Virus record (IMG/VR): IMGVR_UViG_3300047163_000012
Location: 1 to 59,596 of that record
Strand: one strand, 5' to 3'
Length of the DNA stretch: 59,596 nt
Origin: a virus
The position numbers were made by a program, and so were the translations under genes. Numbering within the stretch: the first letter of the stretch is position 1; every line of letters starts with the position of its first letter. Below, in pieces: positions 37,468 to 46,244 of the stretch. Under the pieces are notes generated by a model. That model did no database searches and was not told the origin of the DNA. It saw nothing but the letters and a program-made list of their open reading frames with translations.

Positions 37468-38832
37468 ATGGGAATCTTAGACGGACTGTCTCGCGCCCTT
37501 GGCCGGATCGGCAGGCCGCGCAACGCGCCGCGCCGTGACTCTACCGCGTATCCGAATCTCACACAGATCGGTCGCGTCAATCAAATTAACGGCCTCGTTT
37601 ACAAAGCATCGCCGACGAACATCCGATATTTTTCGCGCACGCCTTACGCGCGCCGCGCGATCAATGCGATCAAGAACCCGATCAAGATGCTTGAATGGGA
37701 AATCGTGCCGATCAACGGCGTCGAAACCAATTCAGAACTAGAACGACAGATCGAAGTCGCCGCGACATGCTTCGCCATGCCGAACGAAAGCGACGACTTC
37801 GAAAGTATGATCGAACAGGTGATCGAAGATTATTTGTGCGGCGCTGGCGTGATTGAAACGCAAATCGGCGGCGATCCGATCCGCCCTTTGTGGATGTGGC
37901 CGGTCGATGGACTGTCGATCCAGATATTTCCACTTTGGAAACCCGGCAACGGCGAACGCTACGCGCAAACCGGCGGCTATGGTTCGCAGTTCGGCGGCGG
38001 GATCACCGCGACGTTCCGCGACGATGAACTTCTATATTGGCGTCCAAATCCGAACACCGCGACGCCTTTCGGCTTCTCGCCGATGGAAATTGCATTTCAA
38101 ACAATCGCGCGCCTGCTCGGCACTGGCGACTTCGCAGGAAATGTCGCGTCAAATGCGCGCCCCTCGATCGCGATCGACCTTGGCAACATCGGCGACAAAG
38201 ACATCGCGGTTTGGTCTTCGTGGTGGAAAAACGACATTGAAGGTCAAGGCAACACGCCGTTTTTCGGAACGCCCGGCACAGGCGGCGACACGAAGACGCG
38301 CGGTCCGAACGTGCTGCGGCTTTATCCGGAAGGCGACGATGGTCTTTATTTGAAATATCAGGAATTCGTGCAACGCGAACTTGCAGCCGCGTTCGACCTG
38401 TCGCCGCAGAACTTCGGTCTTGAAGCTGACGTGAACCGCAACACGTCGGAAGTCGCGGAAGATCGCGATTGGGATCAAGCGATCAAGCCGACGGCTAACG
38501 GCGTTGCGAAGGCACTGACGCGCCACTGCATACAACGCAAGCTTGGATTTTCGCAACTTCAATTCAAGTTCGTCGGTCTGGATCGCGAAGACGAAGCGGC
38601 TACCGCCGACATTTTCGAAACTTACTATCAGAACAACGCGATCACGCCGGACGAACAGCGTGCAAAGCTAGGATTGCCACCGCTGGATAATCAGTTCGGC
38701 GGCATGGTGAAAGCGGATGTTGACATCGCCGTCGCAGCCGCAAAAGGCGTCGGCGAAAATGATGATCCGAAATTGAAATCCAACGGCGGCGGTAAGAAGC
38801 CAACGCCAAAACAGAAGGACAAACGAAAATGA
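37468..38832 (+). CDS. Portal protein
   Basis: 454 residues, HK97-type portal. RYFSRTPYARRAINAIKNPI, WEIVPINGVETNSE, DYLCGAGVIETQIGGDPIRP, FGFSPMEIAFQTIARLL and AAAFDLSPQNFGLEADVNRN are in family order. The dodecameric ring at the head vertex passes DNA and docks the terminase. The C-terminal 50 residues are Lys/Gly-rich and disordered. Confidence 0.93.
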   Translation: MGILDGLSRALGRIGRPRNAPRRDSTAYPNLTQIGRVNQINGLVYKASPTNIRYFSRTPYARRAINAIKNPIKMLEWEIVPINGVETNSELERQIEVAATCFAMPNESDDFESMIEQVIEDYLCGAGVIETQIGGDPIRPLWMWPVDGLSIQIFPLWKPGNGERYAQTGGYGSQFGGGITATFRDDELLYWRPNPNTATPFGFSPMEIAFQTIARLLGTGDFAGNVASNARPSIAIDLGNIGDKDIAVWSSWWKNDIEGQGNTPFFGTPGTGGDTKTRGPNVLRLYPEGDDGLYLKYQEFVQRELAAAFDLSPQNFGLEADVNRNTSEVAEDRDWDQAIKPTANGVAKALTRHCIQRKLGFSQLQFKFVGLDREDEAATADIFETYYQNNAITPDEQRAKLGLPPLDNQFGGMVKADVDIAVAAAKGVGENDDPKLKSNGGGKKPTPKQKDKRK

Positions 38833-39869
38833 GCATCGACGTTCACACAGTTTCTTTCGCGAAGGGCGGCGGCGGACCGTCGCGTTCTGACCGCCTGATC
38901 GCGGCTCTTATGTGCGGCGTCGCCTTCGTCGCTTCGACGGACGGCGTCACCGCAGGATCGGTGACGGCTGGCAGCGGTTACACCGCACTTCCGACGTTCC
39001 CCGCTGACGTTAACGGCGCGACTGTCGTCGCGAAGTCGCTGAAATCTGTCGGCACTCCGACGGTCGCGGCTGCCGGACTTGGTGTTGCGGTGAACGACAC
39101 GTTCGATCTTGTCGGCGGCACACTATTCGCGGGCGGATCGAAGGCGCGCGTCACCGCGACGCATATCAAGGCGATTTCCGCAACCGTCGTCACAGGCGGG
39201 ACCGGCGGCACGCCCGGCGCGGTCACGATCACCGGCACCACAGGCACCGGCACGAAGTTCCAAGCGACCGGCGTGATCAGTGCGGGCGGCGTTCTGCAAG
39301 GTCCGCTGACCGTGACGGTGGCCGGTGACTACACCGCGAACCCGACGATCGCTGGCGATGCTGTGACCGGCGGCGGCCTGTCCGGCGCGACCGTTGCGCT
39401 TGTCATGGGCGCGCTGACGTTCTCACTGACCACGGCTGGCAGCTACGTCGTCCCGCCTGCAAGTCCGGCTGCTCTGACCGATGTCGTCGGCACTTCGACC
39501 GGCGTCACCGCGACGGTTCTTTTCGGCCTCAACACGATCGAAGTGACAAACAGCGGCAAGGGATACAGCGGCGCTGGCGCGCCGACATTCAATGCCGTCA
39601 GCGCGGACGGCAACGGATCGGGCGCTTCGGTGCTTGGCACCGTCGGCGGTAACGGGAATCCGATGATCACCTTCGTCCCGTGCGATATGCCTATCCCGGA
39701 TGCGCCTGCACTGCCGACGTATGTCGCAATGGCGATGCTGAATTCGTCGGCTGCCGGTGCGTATGTCGCGGTGAAAGAGAAAACGAATCTCGGTTTCTCT
39801 GTCGTTGTGACACCGCTGTCCGGCGGCACGTTGGCGGCGGGCGCGTTCGACGCTATCGTTCTCGGCTGA
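38829..39869 (+). CDS. Beta-repeat head-decoration or fibre-like protein
   Basis: 346 residues, Gly/Thr/Ala-rich, with repeated G-x-G-Y-T-x-x-P and GGTxx-type turns (TAGSGYTALPTFPADVNGAT; TVAGDYTANPTIAGDAVTGG; SGKGYSGAGAPTFNAVSADG). Such repeats form stacked beta strands in capsid or tail appendages. The position between portal and scaffold suggests a head-associated protein. ATGA overlap with the portal gene. Confidence 0.65.
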   Translation: MSIDVHTVSFAKGGGGPSRSDRLIAALMCGVAFVASTDGVTAGSVTAGSGYTALPTFPADVNGATVVAKSLKSVGTPTVAAAGLGVAVNDTFDLVGGTLFAGGSKARVTATHIKAISATVVTGGTGGTPGAVTITGTTGTGTKFQATGVISAGGVLQGPLTVTVAGDYTANPTIAGDAVTGGGLSGATVALVMGALTFSLTTAGSYVVPPASPAALTDVVGTSTGVTATVLFGLNTIEVTNSGKGYSGAGAPTFNAVSADGNGSGASVLGTVGGNGNPMITFVPCDMPIPDAPALPTYVAMAMLNSSAAGAYVAVKEKTNLGFSVVVTPLSGGTLAAGAFDAIVLG

Positions 39870-39879
39870 CGATAACGAA

Positions 39880-39911
39880 CGGGCGCTGTCATTCCGGCAG
39901 CGCCCGCCTTT
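39880..39911 (+). terminator. Hairpin after the beta-repeat gene (weak terminator)
   Basis: CGGGCGCTG / CAGCGCCCG, 9-base loop, then CCTTT. The T run is short, so it may only lower read-through or stabilise the upstream message end. Confidence 0.5.
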
Positions 39912-39936
39912 CATAAGTCCAATCTGGAGTCCGCAA

Positions 39937-40668
39937 ATGTCGGATACTCACAACGCCGCAAATGCGGCTTCACTCGACACCACGAAACCGATCGAAGACA
40001 CTGCCGCGAAGACTGCCGACGAAGCCGCCGCGGCGGAAGCCGCAGCGATCAAGGATGAAACGGCGAAGATCGACGGTGCTGCGAAAGCGGCAGAACTGTC
40101 GGCGCAGGCCGAAGTGCCGGTCGAAGGCGCAAAGAACGAAGTCGAAGCCGACAAGACTGCCGATGCGGCTGCGACTGAAAATCTTCCCGACTATGTCAAG
40201 GCGCAGCGAACCGCAAATGTCAGCGGCGCGGCTTTGCTTCTCGATCCGAAAGTCAACACCGACGCGCCGATCGCCGTTCCGGATCAGCGCGCGACGTTGC
40301 AGAACTTGGAACAGTCGTTCGGACCGTCCGCCGCCGAACTCGCCGACGCCGCACATTCGGCACTGTCGCCGAAGCCTGCCGTCGAAGAAGTACCGTTGTC
40401 GGCGCAGCCGATCAATGAAGGCGTTCCGCATCCGACTTTGCCGCACGTCTTCGCCAGCGTTGGCCGCGTTTACAATGAAGGCGTGGCGATCCTGCAATCG
40501 CTGGAATCGCATATTTCGACGCTGGAAAGCGAAGGCGAATCCGAAATGCACGCCGTCGCGACGCGGATGCAAACGATCGTCGCCGACTTCAAGAACGGCG
40601 TCGAAAACATCGAAGCCGGGATGTCGGACAAGCTGAAAGCCGCAATCGCCGCGATGTCTCACTTTTAA
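39937..40668 (+). CDS. Ala/Glu-rich protein, possible scaffold component
   Basis: 243 residues. The first 85 are low-complexity Ala/Glu/Lys (TADEAAAAEAAAIKDETAKI), then a more ordered section (ATLQNLEQSFGPSAAELADA) and a C-terminal coiled helix (YNEGVAILQSLESHISTLES). Its place between head genes and its composition suit an internal scaffold, but no family is recognised. Confidence 0.5.
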   Translation: MSDTHNAANAASLDTTKPIEDTAAKTADEAAAAEAAAIKDETAKIDGAAKAAELSAQAEVPVEGAKNEVEADKTADAAATENLPDYVKAQRTANVSGAALLLDPKVNTDAPIAVPDQRATLQNLEQSFGPSAAELADAAHSALSPKPAVEEVPLSAQPINEGVPHPTLPHVFASVGRVYNEGVAILQSLESHISTLESEGESEMHAVATRMQTIVADFKNGVENIEAGMSDKLKAAIAAMSHF

Positions 40669-40676
40669 GATTGATT

Positions 40677-40707
40677 GCGCCCGGTGTATGAGGAAAGCAC
40701 CGGGCGC
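40677..40707 (+). other. Perfect 10-bp hairpin between head genes
   Basis: GCGCCCGGTG / CACCGGGCGC with an 11-base loop and no T tract. It may be an mRNA-stability or processing element that tunes head-gene dosage. Confidence 0.55.
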
Positions 40708-40736
40708 GTCCGTATCTCACAGGACAGGGGTTCAAG

Positions 40737-42140
40737 ATGGCACTATCCAAGGCGCAGCGGAACGCGCTTCCGGCGACGGACTTCGCGGTTCCTGAAAAGC
40801 GCCTGATCCTAATCCATGATGAAATGTCAACGCGGCTTGCTTGGAACAACGTATCGCAGACCGCCGGATTGAATGCTGGCGAACGGAAACAAGCGCGACT
40901 TAACATCATGGCGCGCGCCGAACAGTTCGGAATCAACACGAAGCATTGGCATCCGATCGGCGAAGCGCATAGCGCGCGCCTGCCAAAACCAATTTCAATT
41001 TCCGCGATGTCGGTGTCGATCGACATTCCGGATTCGGATCATCCGAACAAAATGCCGTTTTCTGGCATTTTAACGCGGCTTGATCAGCCGTCTTCTGTCG
41101 CACCGAAAGGTTCGAACGGACGGCGCATTCAAGTCTCTACCGATGCCGCAGAACGCGCATTGCCTTCACTGCTAGGCATGGCGGTCGATTACAAGCCGGA
41201 CTTCACGGGGCACGATCCCCAAGCGAAGATCGGCATAATCACCGCAGCCAACACCGACGGCGATGCGATTCATGTTAGCGGTTTCATCTACGCAAGGGAC
41301 TTTCCCGAAGCGGCAGCCGACATCAAGGAACATCAAGACGTTCTTGGCTTCTCGTTTGAAGCTGCGGACATCTATGTCACCGATCCCGACGCCGACATCT
41401 TGGAAGTGCAAGCGATCACGTTCACGGGCGCAGCGATCATGCAAAAAGCACTCGCGGCCTATCAGTCAACATCGTTAGCGGCGGAAGCCGACGACGACGA
41501 ACAGGAGTCCGAAATGGACAAAGATACAAAAGACGCAATCGACAAGATGGGCAAAGACATCGCGGGCGTCGTCAGCGCCGTCGGTGATCTTGCGAAGCTT
41601 GTCACGGTGCAGGCTGCCGGACACCTGGACAAGGTGAAGCCGTTCGCCGATGCACTCGAAACCGAAGCGCGCAAACTCGAAAGCGCAGGGATCGGCCTGC
41701 ATCCGACACACGGTCACGTCGCCGTTCTGCGCCGCATGGCTGCGCAGATGTGTTCGGAAGCATCGAACGGCGTGATGCCTTCGACGTTCTCCGGCGGCGG
41801 TTACTATGCGGCTGGCGATCTGTCGGCGCAGGGTGACAGCGCAAAGGCGATCGCAGATGCAGTCGCAGCCGCGCAAAAGCCGCTTCTTGATCAGATCGCG
41901 GCGCTTGGCACGAAGATCGCCGACATCAAGGCGTCGGCAGCATCGTCCGCCACCGCTCCGGAACGCCGATCGCTTCCGCCGGAAATCACGACGCTTCTTG
42001 CGAAGGCTGGCATCGCGCCGAAAGACGGCGAGAAGGTCGAAGTCAGCGTGATCGACAAGGCGTTGAAAGACGCGAACATCACTGGCGAACGTGCGATCGC
42101 GCTGAAAAGCACGCTCCACGCCTGCGGTGTTCTCGCCTAA
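40737..42140 (+). CDS. Fused prohead protease and scaffold
   Basis: 467 residues. Residues 1-75 resemble a DUF6582-type head domain (DEMSTRLAWNNVSQTAGLNA). Residues 90-255 look like a prohead protease (MPFSGILTRLDQPSSVAPKG; VDYKPDFTGHD; ADIKEHQDVLGFSFEAADIY; ITFTGAAIMQKALAAY). Residues 260-467 form a helical scaffold with an Ala/Lys coiled coil. It guides capsid assembly and is then cleaved. The protease catalytic residues are not certain from the sequence. Confidence 0.75.
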   Translation: MALSKAQRNALPATDFAVPEKRLILIHDEMSTRLAWNNVSQTAGLNAGERKQARLNIMARAEQFGINTKHWHPIGEAHSARLPKPISISAMSVSIDIPDSDHPNKMPFSGILTRLDQPSSVAPKGSNGRRIQVSTDAAERALPSLLGMAVDYKPDFTGHDPQAKIGIITAANTDGDAIHVSGFIYARDFPEAAADIKEHQDVLGFSFEAADIYVTDPDADILEVQAITFTGAAIMQKALAAYQSTSLAAEADDDEQESEMDKDTKDAIDKMGKDIAGVVSAVGDLAKLVTVQAAGHLDKVKPFADALETEARKLESAGIGLHPTHGHVAVLRRMAAQMCSEASNGVMPSTFSGGGYYAAGDLSAQGDSAKAIADAVAAAQKPLLDQIAALGTKIADIKASAASSATAPERRSLPPEITTLLAKAGIAPKDGEKVEVSVIDKALKDANITGERAIALKSTLHACGVLA

Positions 42141-42229
42141 CGCTCACAAGCGTTCGGCTTCAATTTCGATTTCAGAACTTCACTTCATGACTGCCGGTCA
42201 CTGACGCGGCAGATAAGGGGAACACCACG

Positions 42230-43246
42230 ATGAAAGGCATGTTTGCCGATCTTGCGAAGGTCGCGAAACGTATGAACGGGGATATGTTGGCAGCTGCCGA
42301 CTTCCTCGGCAACGGCGCGATCGAGACGAACCGTTACGAAACGGAAATCGTCGATCTTGTCACGCGAACTTCGATCGCACTGACGCGCTTCGACGCGCGT
42401 CCCGCGACCGGACATCCGCACCGCTACTTCGAAGAAACCGCGATCGGCTCGGCGCAGTTTACCGATCCGCGCAATATCACGCCAACGCCCACCGGACCGA
42501 CTCGCGTCGAACGCCCGGTGATGATCAAGGCGCTTACAAATCAGACGAACATGTCTCTGTTCGACGTTGACGTGACTCGTCAGCAGGGTCAGTTCGCCTA
42601 TCTGGAAGCCAAGGATATTCAGGACGCAATCAATGCCGTCGTCGTGGCGGAAGCGGCTGCGGTCTGGAACGGAAGCGATACGTCGCTTTCGACTCCGACG
42701 ACGAATCAATACATGGGCTTGCTGCGGCAGATCACGCAGACAAGTTCTGTCGGCGTCGGCGCTTCGATCATCGACGCGCTGAAAGCCCAGGTTGCCGCGA
42801 TGGCAGGCCGGACCGATTACGACATCCGTCCGACTGCGATCTACATCAACCCGATTCTCGGCGATTACATCGACCGCGAAGCCAAGGCGCAGAAGATCGA
42901 ACTCGGCGAAATGGATGTCGGTGCGGGCGTGAAGGTGTCGACCATCAACACGCAAGTCGGCAAACTTCCGCTGATCGGCGAAAAGTGGGTTCCTGCCACG
43001 ACTGACACGTCGTTCGGGTTCACCGCACCGCCTGCCGGTTACAAGAATTACTTCGCCGTGATCGTCAGCGAAGGCATGATCGAAATGCCTTACATTCACG
43101 GCGGCGACGGCAATCCGAAGCCACGCATTTTCCAGCTTGGTCTTCTGTCCGGATTGCAGGGTCAGTATGTCGTGATCCACTTCAATGCGATCGTTGCGAA
43201 GGGCGCTTCTTACGCTCACGCGATTGTCGTCGTGATCCGTCCCTGA
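42230..43246 (+). CDS. Major capsid protein
   Basis: 338 residues. RTSIALTRFDARPATGHPHR, VTRQQGQFAYLEAKDIQDAI, TAIYINPILGDYIDREAK and PLIGEKWVPATTDTSFG fit an HK97-fold capsid of the contractile-tail phages. It follows the protease-scaffold gene, and its own strong hairpin terminator comes after it. The GGGGAACACC ribosome site is strong, as expected for the most abundant protein. Confidence 0.9.
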   Translation: MKGMFADLAKVAKRMNGDMLAAADFLGNGAIETNRYETEIVDLVTRTSIALTRFDARPATGHPHRYFEETAIGSAQFTDPRNITPTPTGPTRVERPVMIKALTNQTNMSLFDVDVTRQQGQFAYLEAKDIQDAINAVVVAEAAAVWNGSDTSLSTPTTNQYMGLLRQITQTSSVGVGASIIDALKAQVAAMAGRTDYDIRPTAIYINPILGDYIDREAKAQKIELGEMDVGAGVKVSTINTQVGKLPLIGEKWVPATTDTSFGFTAPPAGYKNYFAVIVSEGMIEMPYIHGGDGNPKPRIFQLGLLSGLQGQYVVIHFNAIVAKGASYAHAIVVVIRP

Positions 43247-43284
43247 TCTGATCTGATCGGCCGGTAAGTCGATCGAAAATAGTA

Positions 43285-43313
43285 CCCGCCCGGCGCGATC
43301 CGGGCGGGTTCTT
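43285..43313 (+). terminator. Hairpin terminator after the capsid gene
   Basis: CCCGCCCGG / CCGGGCGGG perfect 9-bp stem with a 6-base loop, followed by TTCTTAT. It is likely a partial terminator that keeps capsid transcripts in excess over downstream neck and tail messages. Confidence 0.7.
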
Positions 43314-43350
43314 ATAAAAACGAAAAATCTAAAACCCGGAGTCGACAACA

Positions 43351-43653
43351 ATGAACATCTATTTGACTGGCGAACGCGAGAGACAGAATCCGAACCATGT
43401 GATGCAGGTCGCGCCTGCGGCTGACAAGCGCGTCGCACCGAACGGCATCCCGTCGGATTGGCTTGACGACGACAAGAAGCCGCGCACCTTCCCGATCGTC
43501 TTCCGATACGGCAAGGCTGTCGTCGAAGACAATCTTGGCGCGTATCTTGTGAAAACAGGGCAGGCGTCGGCGTCTTCTCTTTTGAAGCCGCAAGGTCGAA
43601 GCATTCTTGGCGCGTTTGCTGATCGCGTCAGGCCAGCGACCACGCAATACTAA
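43351..43653 (+). CDS. Unknown head-region protein
   Basis: 100 residues; MNIYLTGERERQNPNHVMQV, SDWLDDDKKPRTFPIVFRYG and a C-terminal LVKTGQASASSLL helix. It is encoded between capsid and decoration-like genes. The role is unknown. Confidence 0.6.
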   Translation: MNIYLTGERERQNPNHVMQVAPAADKRVAPNGIPSDWLDDDKKPRTFPIVFRYGKAVVEDNLGAYLVKTGQASASSLLKPQGRSILGAFADRVRPATTQY

Positions 43654-43678
43654 CGCAACATCGAAAGAGGGATCGCAC

Positions 43679-44074
43679 ATGACAAAAGTGACTTCGCCCG
43701 GCCAAGCTTACGACATCGTCGCAATGGGCGGGAAGCTTGAAGCTGTCCCTCTTTCGCTGTCAGACATTCCGGTGATCACACACGCCGCCGGAAACTATAC
43801 GTCGCCGGTTATTGTCGCTGACGGCCTTTATAACATTGTCGTCGGTGTGAAATCGAACCGCGCGGGCGCAATCAATGTGCAGCGCTATATCGACGAAGCC
43901 GGACAGGTTCCGATCGGCGCAGCAGATACCGCGCCGTTGACCGCAGACACGCTTGCCGTCTTGTCGATTTCCGATGGCAAGGCAATCGGTTCTTATACCG
44001 TGCAGATCACGAACACCGACGGATCTCTTGACGCGACGATCGCGCAATTTGCGATGCGAAACACTTCGAACTAA
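43679..44074 (+). CDS. Small beta protein, possible capsid decoration
   Basis: 131 residues from the ATG at 43679. Beta-rich with YTSPVIVADGLYNIVVGVKS and AIGSYTVQITNTDGSLDATI, an Ig-like pattern. Encoded directly after the capsid genes, it may coat the head. Confidence 0.55.
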   Translation: MTKVTSPGQAYDIVAMGGKLEAVPLSLSDIPVITHAAGNYTSPVIVADGLYNIVVGVKSNRAGAINVQRYIDEAGQVPIGAADTAPLTADTLAVLSISDGKAIGSYTVQITNTDGSLDATIAQFAMRNTSN

Positions 44075-44086
44075 GGCGGAAAGAAC

Positions 44087-44995
44087 ATGCCGTCGATCTA
44101 TCTGCGCCCGGAAGATTATGCGCCGTATGGCGTGCCCGGATCGACAGAAGCGCAGGTTGTCGCGGCTTCGGCAATCGTTGACGGTTATCTGCGCCGCCCG
44201 GAAGGCATGATATGGGTTCCTGACTTTCAGGGGATGCCTTGCTACATGAAGGCGATGAAGCCGCGCTACAGCTTCACGATCACCGCACCGATCCCGGCTG
44301 GCGCGCAAGTTCATGTCGCGGTGCCGGGCTTCCCCGCGAACCCTGATCTGATCGGCGAAGTCGCTATCATTGATCGCGCGACGCCTACAAAGACCGAAGG
44401 CACCGTGATCCAGAACATCGCCGCAGGTGTCATGACGCTTGCGAATGTCGCCTTGGCACACGACGCCGGGACCGTGATCGACCTCGGCATGTGCATTTTT
44501 GAGGAACGGACGCTGACGAACAATCGGTCGATCGCGCGCGTGTCCCGCAGCCCGATCGAACGACTTCTGTCCGGCCTTGGCCGGTACGGATTCGGGCGGC
44601 GGCTTGATCAGAAGCGCGGCATGTATGGCGACGCAAATCTTCTGACGGCGATCGCTCAATTCGGCGGACCGCCGATGTGGACGCCGTTCGATGTCAATCA
44701 AGCGTCAGTCTCGCAGCCGACGAATGAAATCTGGATACCTGCCGGGATTATGCTGGCGTATTTCAGCGACGTTCGACTTCGCTACGTTGCCGGTTACACG
44801 GTCGAATCCATGCCTGATATTTTGCGATCCGCGACGGCGCTTGTGGTCACGTCGCAGATCGCAGCGCCCGAACTTATAGGCAATTTGAAAATGGCGAAGG
44901 CTGGCGACACCGCGATCCAGCGTTTCAGCGACTCGATTCTTGATACCGACATCAAGGGTTTGCTTGATGAATTCCGCGCAAGGCTTGTCGTCTGA
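44087..44995 (+). CDS. Head-tail connector (neck) protein
   Basis: 302 residues. A helical start (MPSIYLRPEDYAPYGVPGST; VVAASAIVDGYLRRPEG), an inserted beta domain (PRYSFTITAPIPAGAQVHVA) and a helical end (LRSATALVVTSQIAAPELIG) suit a gp6-type adaptor with an inserted domain. It joins portal to tail. The stop overlaps the next start. Confidence 0.65.
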   Translation: MPSIYLRPEDYAPYGVPGSTEAQVVAASAIVDGYLRRPEGMIWVPDFQGMPCYMKAMKPRYSFTITAPIPAGAQVHVAVPGFPANPDLIGEVAIIDRATPTKTEGTVIQNIAAGVMTLANVALAHDAGTVIDLGMCIFEERTLTNNRSIARVSRSPIERLLSGLGRYGFGRRLDQKRGMYGDANLLTAIAQFGGPPMWTPFDVNQASVSQPTNEIWIPAGIMLAYFSDVRLRYVAGYTVESMPDILRSATALVVTSQIAAPELIGNLKMAKAGDTAIQRFSDSILDTDIKGLLDEFRARLVV

Positions 44996-45339
44996 TGTCA
45001 TTCCTTTACCCGCGCACGATTACCGTTCGCCGGGCGACAACCGAAAAAGACTTCGGCGCGCAGGGTTATTCCGGACTCGATCCGACGCAAGAAACGGAAG
45101 TCGTCAAGAACGTACCGGCTTCGATCCAGCAAACAACGGCGACGGGCGCGTCAGACGCGAAACTTCCGTCAGATGCTTTCACGCGAACGGGATGGCGAGT
45201 CTTTGTTCGACTAAGCGACCGAACGCTGATCAAAGAACGTGACATCATCGTCGATGATACGAAAAAGCGTTATCTAGTGACTTCCGGTTATTGGAATTCT
45301 CTCGGATATAATTGCTACGTTGAACTTTTGGAAACCTGA
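44995..45339 (+). CDS. Head-closure protein
   Basis: 114 residues, beta-rich (TITVRRATTEKDFGAQGYSG; TGWRVFVRLSDRTLIKERDI; IIVDDTKKRYLVTSGYWNSL). Size, order and the DDxxKRY pattern fit a head completion or stopper protein. ATGA overlap with the connector gene. Confidence 0.65.
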   Translation: MSFLYPRTITVRRATTEKDFGAQGYSGLDPTQETEVVKNVPASIQQTTATGASDAKLPSDAFTRTGWRVFVRLSDRTLIKERDIIVDDTKKRYLVTSGYWNSLGYNCYVELLET

Positions 45340-45342
45340 TCA

Positions 45343-46233
45343 ATGGCCGATCTGACGGATGTCGAAAATGCGCTAGTGATCGTCGCGCAAGTCGCGTTGT
45401 ATCCGAACGGCAATCCGCAGCCGGGTCAGATCAAAGCGCCGTCTGTGACCGGCGACAGCGTTCGCATCTTTCCGGGATGGCCGAAATCGAAAGCGCTTGA
45501 AGACGATTTGAAGGCCGGTAACGTCAACATTTCAGTGTTTGCGCCGCCCGGCAGCGAACATAACACGTCGCGCTTTCCGAAAGACTGGCAGGAGTCAATC
45601 GCTCCGGTGACGACTGTCACTGCGACGGCGCAAGGAAATCAGGTCACGATCGGCGGTGTCATTGGCGGCATGCAATATGTGACCGTCCTGATCGGATCGC
45701 GGAAGGTTTACAGTTACGAAATCACTTCGAATGACGACATGGACAGCGTCGCGTCGAACATCGCCGCGCTTATCAATGCGGATTTTCCGGCTTCTGCCGC
45801 CGGACCTGTGATCACGATCGACACAAGCGCAAGCGTGATCGCCCGCGTCGGAACGACTGGAACGTCGTGGCGAGAACTGCGCCGACAAGAACGTCTTTTC
45901 AAGGTTTCGATTTGGGCACCGACGGTCGATGCGCGCGTGCGCGTTTCGAAGATCGTCGATGTTGCCTTCGCAAAGGTCGAATTCCTGACAATGCCGGATA
46001 ATAGCGCGGCCCGGCTGATCTATGCCGGAACGGCGGAAACCGACGAAGCACAGCGGATTCAGCTATATCGGCGGGATTTATCATTCACCGTCGAATATGC
46101 CACGTCTGAAACGAAGGCCGACTTCGAAATCACGTCGTTTAGTCAAAACGTCCAAGGCGGTGTCAATCCGTCTGACGCTCCGATACAGGTTATCCATACG
46201 GACCTCCTGCCAACTACCGCAACCAACGAATAA
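45343..46233 (+). CDS. Tail terminator / neck protein with inserted beta domain
   Basis: 296 residues. The N-terminus (DVENALVIVAQVALYPNG; SVRIFPGWPKSKALEDDLKA) and C-terminus (RRDLSFTVEYATSETKADFE) resemble tail-completion proteins; residues 85-165 hold an extra beta domain (TATAQGNQVTIGGVIGGMQY). It probably caps the tail tube at the head side. Confidence 0.6.
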   Translation: MADLTDVENALVIVAQVALYPNGNPQPGQIKAPSVTGDSVRIFPGWPKSKALEDDLKAGNVNISVFAPPGSEHNTSRFPKDWQESIAPVTTVTATAQGNQVTIGGVIGGMQYVTVLIGSRKVYSYEITSNDDMDSVASNIAALINADFPASAAGPVITIDTSASVIARVGTTGTSWRELRRQERLFKVSIWAPTVDARVRVSKIVDVAFAKVEFLTMPDNSAARLIYAGTAETDEAQRIQLYRRDLSFTVEYATSETKADFEITSFSQNVQGGVNPSDAPIQVIHTDLLPTTATNE

Positions 46234-46244
46234 GGATCGACATC

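Noticed and set aside
42185-43438. Minus-strand Arg-rich frame of 417 codons
   Set aside because: It is antisense to the major capsid gene and typical of high-GC shadow frames.
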